Part shown: positions 14,090 through 17,909 of the stretch, piece after piece
How the letters are laid out: every line of letters starts with the position of its first letter
How positions within the stretch are numbered: position 1 is the stretch's first letter
DNA from: an uncultured Prevotella sp.
GTDB lineage: Bacteria > Bacteroidota > Bacteroidia > Bacteroidales > Bacteroidaceae
NCBI GenBank assembly: GCA_900769055.1
Contig: CAAGFF010000076.1
Location: 1-17,909, forward strand
Reading direction: 5' to 3'
Length of the DNA stretch: 17,909 bases
Notes under the pieces: model-generated
What the model saw: only the letters and a program-made list of their open reading frames with translations
Databases searched by the model: none
Told to the model about the DNA's origin: nothing
Translations under genes and position numbers: made by a program

Positions 14090-14163
14090 CGTCCGCTCGG
14101 CTCTGCCGCTCGCCTAAGCGAGAACTCATCCGCTCGGCTCTGCCGCTCTCCTTAGAGAGAACT
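14090..14163. repeat. Tandem pair of 37-bp palindromic repeats between rmuC and gpmI
   Basis: Unit 1 (14090-14126) and unit 2 (14127-14163) are exactly 37 bp each and differ at four positions. Each has a small hairpin CGGC-TCT-GCCG (14098-14108; 14135-14145) followed at once by a second hairpin. In unit 1 that is CTCGC-CTAA-GCGAG (14109-14122); in unit 2 it is CTCTC-CTTA-GAGAG (14146-14159). The stem change G112/C119 to T149/A156 (last three digits) keeps the pair. The array starts 3 nt after the rmuC stop. A REP-like element is the likeliest class; a role as rmuC transcript end is possible. Confidence 0.85.
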
Positions 14164-14211
14164 TGTCTCACTTTTCTCCTAATTTTATTTTTTATTTTGG
14201 CCGATTTATCG

Positions 14212-14220
14212 TAATTTTGC
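14212..14220 (+). promoter_or_regulatory. -7 promoter element for gpmI
   Basis: TAATTTTGC matches TAnnTTTGC and predicts a start near 14227, giving a 44-nt A-rich leader. A TTG lies only 12 nt upstream (14197-14199), and the region before it is a T-rich run, so the -33 element is poorly defined. Confidence 0.65.
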
Positions 14221-14270
14221 AACCATAAAACCAAAGGAAGAACCAGAACCAATTTTAAAATACTCACACT

Positions 14271-15788
14271 ATGGCAAAAAAAGCTTTATTGATGATTCTC
14301 GACGGATGGGGAATCGGTCAGCACGGTAAGGGTGATGTCATCTACAACACCCCCACACCATTTCTTGATTATCTGAACGCAGTTTCGGCTCACTCCACTC
14401 TCCAGACCTCAGGCGAGGACGTTGGTCTTCCAGACGGTCAGATGGGCAACTCGGAGGTTGGACACCTCAACATAGGTGCCGGACGCATTGTCTATCAGGA
14501 CCTCGTGAAGATTAACAAGGCTTGCAAGAGCGGCGACATCCTCAAGAACCCGGAGATTGTGAAGGCTTACAGCTACGCACGTGACAACGGCAAGAAGCTC
14601 CACCTCATGGGCCTGACCTCCACAGGTGGCGTACACTCATCGCTCGACCACCTCTTCAAGCTCATCGAGATAGGCAAGGAATATGGCCTTGACAAAGTGT
14701 TCGTACACTGCTTCATGGACGGACGCGACACCGACCCGAAGAGTGGAAAGGGATTTATTGAGGACGTACAGAAGTGCTGCGATGCCAACGGCGCACACAT
14801 TGCCAGCATCATCGGACGTTTCTATGCCATGGACCGCGACAAGCGCTGGAACCGTGTAAAGGAGGCTTACGACCTGCTCGTAAAGGGCGAGGGCAAGAAA
14901 GCTGCCGACATGGTACAGGCCATGCAGGAAAGCTATGACGAGGGTGTTACCGACGAGTTCATAAAGGCTATCAGCAACTCTACCGTTGACGGCACCATCG
15001 GCGAGGGCGACGTGGTGATATTCATCAACTACCGCAACGACCGTGCCAAGGAGCTCACACAGGTGCTCACACAGCAGGACATGCCCGAGGAGGGAATGGC
15101 AACTATCCCAGGCATACAGTACTACTGCATGACTCCATACGATGCCAACTTCAAAGGCGTCAGCATCCTCTTCCCAAAAGAGAACGTCACCAACACTCTT
15201 GGCGAATACCTCTCTGCCCAGGGCAAGAAGCAGCTGCACACCGCCGAGACTGAGAAATATGCTCACGTAACGTTCTTCTTCAATGGTGGCCGCGAGGCTC
15301 CATACGAGGGCGAGGACCGCATACTGGTACCATCACCGAAGGTTGCCACCTACGACCTGAAACCGGAGATGTCGGCATACGAGGTGAAGGACAAGCTCGT
15401 TGGAGCCATCAATACACAGGAATACGACTTCATCGTCGTTAACTTCGCCAACGGTGACATGGTGGGACACACTGGTGTCTACAACGCCATCGCTAAAGCC
15501 GTACATGCCGTTGACAACTGCGTGCGCGAGGTCATAGAGGCAGCAAAGGCAAACGACTACGAGGCCATCATCATTGCCGACCACGGAAATGCCGACAACG
15601 CCATCAATGAGGACGGCACACCAAATACCGCACACTCGCTCAACCCCGTACCATTCATCTATGTAACCGACAACAACTCGGCTACTGTCAAGGACGGACG
15701 TCTGGCCGACGTGGCTCCCTCCATCCTCCACATCATGGGACTGAAGCAGCCTGCCGACATGACTGGCGAGAACCTTATCATTGATTGA
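14271..15788 (+). CDS. gpmI: 2,3-bisphosphoglycerate-independent phosphoglycerate mutase
   Basis: This enzyme interconverts 3- and 2-phosphoglycerate in glycolysis and gluconeogenesis in the cytosol. It uses two Mn ions and a phosphoserine intermediate. The 505 aa match the usual length of about 510. The metal-binding start is LMILDGWGIG with D11. The nucleophile is Ser61 in QMGNSEVGHLNIGAGR. Further substrate and metal motifs are GGVHSS (H122), DGRDTDP (150-156), RFYAMDRDKRW (183-193) and, near the C-terminus, IADHGNAD and TAHSLNPVP. The codon choice looks strongly biased, as for a highly expressed gene. It has its own promoter and is flanked on both sides by repeats that share a hairpin core. 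Confidence 0.98.
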   Translation: MAKKALLMILDGWGIGQHGKGDVIYNTPTPFLDYLNAVSAHSTLQTSGEDVGLPDGQMGNSEVGHLNIGAGRIVYQDLVKINKACKSGDILKNPEIVKAYSYARDNGKKLHLMGLTSTGGVHSSLDHLFKLIEIGKEYGLDKVFVHCFMDGRDTDPKSGKGFIEDVQKCCDANGAHIASIIGRFYAMDRDKRWNRVKEAYDLLVKGEGKKAADMVQAMQESYDEGVTDEFIKAISNSTVDGTIGEGDVVIFINYRNDRAKELTQVLTQQDMPEEGMATIPGIQYYCMTPYDANFKGVSILFPKENVTNTLGEYLSAQGKKQLHTAETEKYAHVTFFFNGGREAPYEGEDRILVPSPKVATYDLKPEMSAYEVKDKLVGAINTQEYDFIVVNFANGDMVGHTGVYNAIAKAVHAVDNCVREVIEAAKANDYEAIIIADHGNADNAINEDGTPNTAHSLNPVPFIYVTDNNSATVKDGRLADVAPSILHIMGLKQPADMTGENLIID

Positions 15789-15900
15789 TAAAATACTCAC
15801 TACCAAACAGCCTCACCCCCAACCCCTCTCCAAGGGGAGAGCGGAGCTAATTAGTCTCAAGGTTAAAGATTTGAGGTTTTGAAGTGAAATTACCTCATCT

Positions 15901-15942
15901 CTCGCCTAAGCGAGTTTCGGCTTTGCCGCTCGCCTAAGCGAG
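15901..15942. repeat. Third copy of the rmuC-gpmI palindromic repeat core, with duplicated stem
   Basis: CTCGCCTAAGCGAG occurs twice (15901-15914 and 15929-15942), separated by TTT and the hairpin CGGC-TTT-GCCG (15918-15928). The stretch 15918-15945 matches 14098-14125 with one difference, which falls in a loop. It is therefore the same repeat family on the other side of gpmI. Confidence 0.85.
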
Positions 15943-15978
15943 AACCTCACAACCTCGCAACCTCACAACCTCACAACC
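15943..15978. repeat. 8-bp tandem repeat (AACCTCAC)
   Basis: Four consecutive units read AACCTCAC, AACCTCGC, AACCTCAC, AACCTCAC, then a partial AACC. It lies directly after the palindromic core inside the 250-bp element. A sequence complementary to the unit (TGAGGTT) occurs near 15882-15888. Confidence 0.8.
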
Positions 15979-16063
15979 TTATAAGCTATCTTGCTCCCCT
16001 CTCTTTTGGAGAGGGGCTGGGGGTGAGGCTGTTTGGTGATGAGTCTGTTGTTGATCCTTTTTT

Positions 16064-16726
16064 ATGATTAAAATAGAAGACAGCTGGCTTCACCATCTGG
16101 CAGCCGAGTTTGAGAAGCCCTATTTCACAAGCCTCACCGAGCAGGTAAGGAAAGAATACCGCAACTACCAGTGCTACCCGCCTGGCAGCAAGATATTCAA
16201 TGCCTTCAACCTCTGTCCTTTCGACAAGGTGAAAGTGGTCATCATTGGACAAGACCCCTACCACGAGCCAGGACAAGCCATGGGACTGAGCTTCTCCGTA
16301 CCGGATGGCATAACGCCACCCCCCTCGCTGATAAACATCTTCAGGGAGATAGAATCAGACCTCGGCAAGCCTGCTGCCCGAACAGGCGACCTTACGCGTT
16401 GGGCCATGCAGGGTGTACTGCTCCTCAACGCCACACTAACTGTAAGGGCACACATGGCCAACAGCCATCAGCGACTTGGGTGGACGACATTCACCGATGC
16501 AGCCATAAAGTCGTTGAGCGACAACCGCGACCATCTGGTATTCATGCTCTGGGGAGGATTTGCACGCAGCAAGTCATACCTCATAGACAAGACTAAGCAC
16601 CTCGTACTGGAATGCGCCCATCCGTCACCACTCTCCGCAAACCGCGGCGGATGGTTCGGCAACCGTCATTTCTCGCGCTGCAACACTTATCTGGCACAAT
16701 ACGGAATAGCACCAATAGAGTGGTAA
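16064..16726 (+). CDS. ung: Uracil-DNA glycosylase (family 1)
   Basis: Ung removes uracil from DNA, starting base-excision repair of deaminated cytosine or misincorporated dUMP. The 220 aa are the usual length. The water-activating loop is GQDPYHEPGQAMG (62-74) with catalytic D64. F77 in GLSFSVP stacks on uracil, and N122 in LLNATLTV reads the base. The second catalytic loop is HPSPLSANRGGW (186-197) with H186. The ATG at 16064 starts 20 bp after the end of the 250-bp repeat element and follows a T-run with no visible promoter. It may be expressed by read-through from gpmI. The DUF3109 gene follows after 12 nt, so the two are probably co-transcribed. Confidence 0.97.
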   Translation: MIKIEDSWLHHLAAEFEKPYFTSLTEQVRKEYRNYQCYPPGSKIFNAFNLCPFDKVKVVIIGQDPYHEPGQAMGLSFSVPDGITPPPSLINIFREIESDLGKPAARTGDLTRWAMQGVLLLNATLTVRAHMANSHQRLGWTTFTDAAIKSLSDNRDHLVFMLWGGFARSKSYLIDKTKHLVLECAHPSPLSANRGGWFGNRHFSRCNTYLAQYGIAPIEW

Positions 16727-16738
16727 CAACAACTAACA

Positions 16739-17341
16739 ATGAGCAATCAGAAACTCCACATCATCCAGGTGGGTGACGTTCTCGTCTCACCCGATATCAT
16801 TACCGAGCAGTTCTGCTGCGACCTTGACCAGTGCAAGGGACAATGCTGCGTTGAGGGAGATGCCGGCGCACCGGTAACACTCGACGAGATAGCAGCCATC
16901 GAGGACTCTCTCGACACCGTATGGAACGACATGAGCGCAACTGCACAGGCTGTTGTCGACAAGCAGGGCGTGGCTTATACCGACCGAGACGGCGAGCTGG
17001 TTACCAGCATCGTCAACGGCAAGGACTGCGTGTTTACCTGCTACGACGGTAACGGCTGTTGCCTATGTTCGCTCGAACGTGCCCACCGCAACGGCAAGTC
17101 ACCATTTGTGAAGCCCATCTCCTGCGCCCTCTACCCCATCAGGGAAAAGCAGTTCCCCGGTGGACTGACAGGACTCAACTACGACCGCTGGAGCGTATGC
17201 AAGCCAGCCGTAGAGAAGGGACGGCAGCTCGGCCTGCCCGTATACCGTTTTCTGCAGGGACCGCTGGTGCGCCGCTTCGGAGAAGAATGGTACCGAGAAT
17301 TGTGCGAGGTAGCACAAGTTCTCACAGAGCCCACGGTTTAG
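16739..17341 (+). CDS. DUF3109-family cysteine-rich protein
   Basis: The 200-aa protein matches the conserved Bacteroidota DUF3109 type: VGDVLVSPDII, then a first Cys cluster FCCDLDQCKGQCCVEGDAGA (Cys 26, 27, 32, 36, 37). A second cluster has CVFTCYDGNGCCLC (Cys 97, 101, 107, 108, 110), followed by SCALYPIRE (C129) and WSVCKPA (C154). These clusters suggest metal or Fe-S binding and resemble YkgJ-type zinc/iron clusters; the function is unknown. It has no signal peptide or membrane segment, so it is probably cytoplasmic. It starts 12 nt after ung and is likely in the same transcript. The last codons and the TAG stop merge with the 22-bp repeat array that follows. Confidence 0.88.
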   Translation: MSNQKLHIIQVGDVLVSPDIITEQFCCDLDQCKGQCCVEGDAGAPVTLDEIAAIEDSLDTVWNDMSATAQAVVDKQGVAYTDRDGELVTSIVNGKDCVFTCYDGNGCCLCSLERAHRNGKSPFVKPISCALYPIREKQFPGGLTGLNYDRWSVCKPAVEKGRQLGLPVYRFLQGPLVRRFGEEWYRELCEVAQVLTEPTV

Positions 17342-17471
17342 GCTATGAAAACCGCCACTTTAGGACCTGAAAACCCACGTTTTAGACTACGAAAACCCGC
17401 GTTTTACGATTAAAAAACGCCGTTTTAGACTATGAAAACCCATGGTTTACGTTATGCAAACCCATGGTTTA
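17341..17471. repeat. Array of six 22-bp tandem repeats with palindromic cores
   Basis: Units start at 17341, 17363, 17385, 17407 (21 bp), 17428 and 17450. The pattern is roughly GACTATGAAAACCC..GGTTTA. Most units keep an inverted core although the middle bases vary: AAAAC-CCAC-GTTTT, AAAAC-CCGC-GTTTT, AAAACG-C-CGTTTT, and AAACC-CAT-GGTTT twice. The first unit is the most degraded. There are no spacers between units, so it is not a CRISPR array. The period equals about two turns of the DNA helix, which would suit repeated protein binding on one face. Confidence 0.85.
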
Positions 17472-17801
17472 GAGTTTTCCGTCCGTAAGTCAACCTACGA
17501 ACGAACATGCAGACTAAGTTTACCTTTTCTTTTTATTTTGAATAGTTATTTCAAAACAGTAAGCGTTATAAGAGTATGCATCGGTAAAATGACAAGAAAA
17601 TGGAAAACAGAACTAAGAACAACGAACGATAATTGTGAAAAATAGAAAAAGAACTCCGCCAAGTTCGCCATGTTCGCCATGTAAACAAAAAAAAATTAGA
17701 AAGCTCAACTTTCGGCTCAGTGGAAATTCAGTGGGGATTTATTTAATTCCAATCAAAGGTTATGGCTTTATGCTTATGGCTGGTTCTATAAATTAGGTCG
17801 A
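17472..17801. other. AT-rich intergenic region without a recognised gene
   Basis: No convincing gene is seen. A 67-codon plus-strand frame (17442-17645) begins inside the repeat array and its product looks like no protein I know. The region has A-rich stretches near 17580-17650, a 9-bp triplet repeat at 17657-17683 and a short inverted repeat GAAAG-CTCAA-CTTTC (17700-17714). TCAGTGG also occurs twice, 11 nt apart, at about 17718-17735. No full TAnnTTTGC promoter was found. Confidence 0.6.
17657..17683. repeat. 9-bp tandem repeat, three units
   Basis: Three consecutive units read CGCCAAGTT, CGCCATGTT and CGCCATGTA. This is a short microsatellite-like repeat. Confidence 0.75.
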
Positions 17802-17909
17802 GTCGTATTCTGCAAGATATCGGGATTCAAAACGTAAGTTGAAGAGGGAGTGTAGCGGGCTACACGACCGATGAGACTTGACGTTTTGAGACCGATAGAT
17901 GCAGAAGAC
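17802..17909. repeat. 108-nt imperfect palindrome reaching the right edge
   Basis: The centre is a perfect 7-bp hairpin, GTGTAGC-GG-GCTACAC (17850-17865). Further out, TCAAAACGT (17827-17835) pairs perfectly with ACGTTTTGA (17881-17889). The outermost parts, GTCGTATTCTGC (17802-17813) and GCAGAAGAC (17901-17909), also pair with a 3-nt bulge. The intervening parts pair partly (TATCGG with CCGATA). The whole could form one long irregular stem-loop in DNA or RNA. It may be a structured RNA, a transcription end, or the edge of a repeat or mobile element; the window ends here, so its true limit is unknown. Confidence 0.7.

Larger units (their letters stand above)
15795..16044. repeat. 250-bp element bounded by 39-bp inverted repeats, between gpmI and ung
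   Basis: The left arm (15795-15833) and right arm (16006-16044) are inverted copies matching at 36 of 39 positions; the core reads CCAAACAGCCTCACCCCCA. Each end can also fold alone: CTCTCC-AAGG-GGAGAG at 15826-15841, and CCCCTCTC with GAGAGGGG at 15996-16016. The interior contains the hairpin copy at 15901-15942 and the 8-bp tandem repeat after it. No ORF and no clear target-site duplication is seen. The layout resembles a MITE or composite intergenic repeat. The end hairpins may also end gpmI transcription. Confidence 0.85.

Noticed and set aside
17341..17471. CRISPR array
   Set aside because: Units are directly adjacent and degenerate, with no unique spacers, and no cas gene is nearby.
17442..17645. 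67-codon frame after the repeat array
   Set aside because: It starts within the 22-bp repeats, has no promoter at a sensible distance and gives no recognisable product.
17802..17909. Integron attC site
   Set aside because: The palindrome lacks the GTTRRRY/RYYYAAC ends and no integrase or cassette gene is seen.

Overview
The window looks like chromosomal DNA from a Bacteroidales bacterium, most probably a Prevotella/Segatella relative. Three kinds of evidence support this. The promoters match the Bacteroidota pattern: TTG, about 20 nt, then TAnnTTTGC, seen clearly before the tRNA gene and before rimP. Shine-Dalgarno sequences are almost absent. The proteins themselves (IF-2 with a long charged linker, a 421-aa NusA, RmuC, DUF3109) have the form expected for that group. 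Gene content is mostly core housekeeping. No transposase, phage gene, CRISPR array or defence system is visible.

Layout. (1) 1-587: the first 26 codons of rnhB (RNase HII) run off the left edge on the minus strand. Divergent from it is a promoter with a palindrome, driving a 90-aa hydrophobic protein of unknown function. (2) 588-5430, minus strand: the Fe-S assembly genes in transcription order sufB, sufC, sufD, sufS. SufBCD is the scaffold/ATPase complex and SufS supplies persulfide sulfur. No sufA, sufE or sufU is present here. (3) 5569-10244, minus strand: rimP-nusA-infB, the conserved ribosome-maturation/transcription/translation-initiation operon. It has a strong promoter and a terminator-like hairpin at the very start of its leader. 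The suf genes follow it on the same strand after a 138-nt structured gap, so read-through is possible. (4) 10474-12147, minus strand: an S41 C-terminal-processing protease with a signal peptide. (5) 12338-12500, plus strand: a compact tRNA-Asn(GTT) unit with its own promoter and intrinsic terminator. (6) 12540-17341, plus strand: rmuC, gpmI, ung and a cysteine-rich DUF3109 gene.

The unusual material is intergenic. A 37-bp palindromic unit is tandemly duplicated between rmuC and gpmI, with a compensatory base change in its stem, and a third copy of its core lies just past gpmI. That third copy sits inside a 250-bp element bounded by 39-bp inverted repeats. After the DUF3109 gene come six 22-bp units, each with a palindromic core; the first begins at the stop codon. 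The right edge holds a 108-nt imperfect palindrome that may continue past the window. These look like repeat families specific to the genome. I found no convincing new multi-gene system.

Limits: family assignments come from recognising motifs and overall sequence, without database searches. Folding claims were made by eye.
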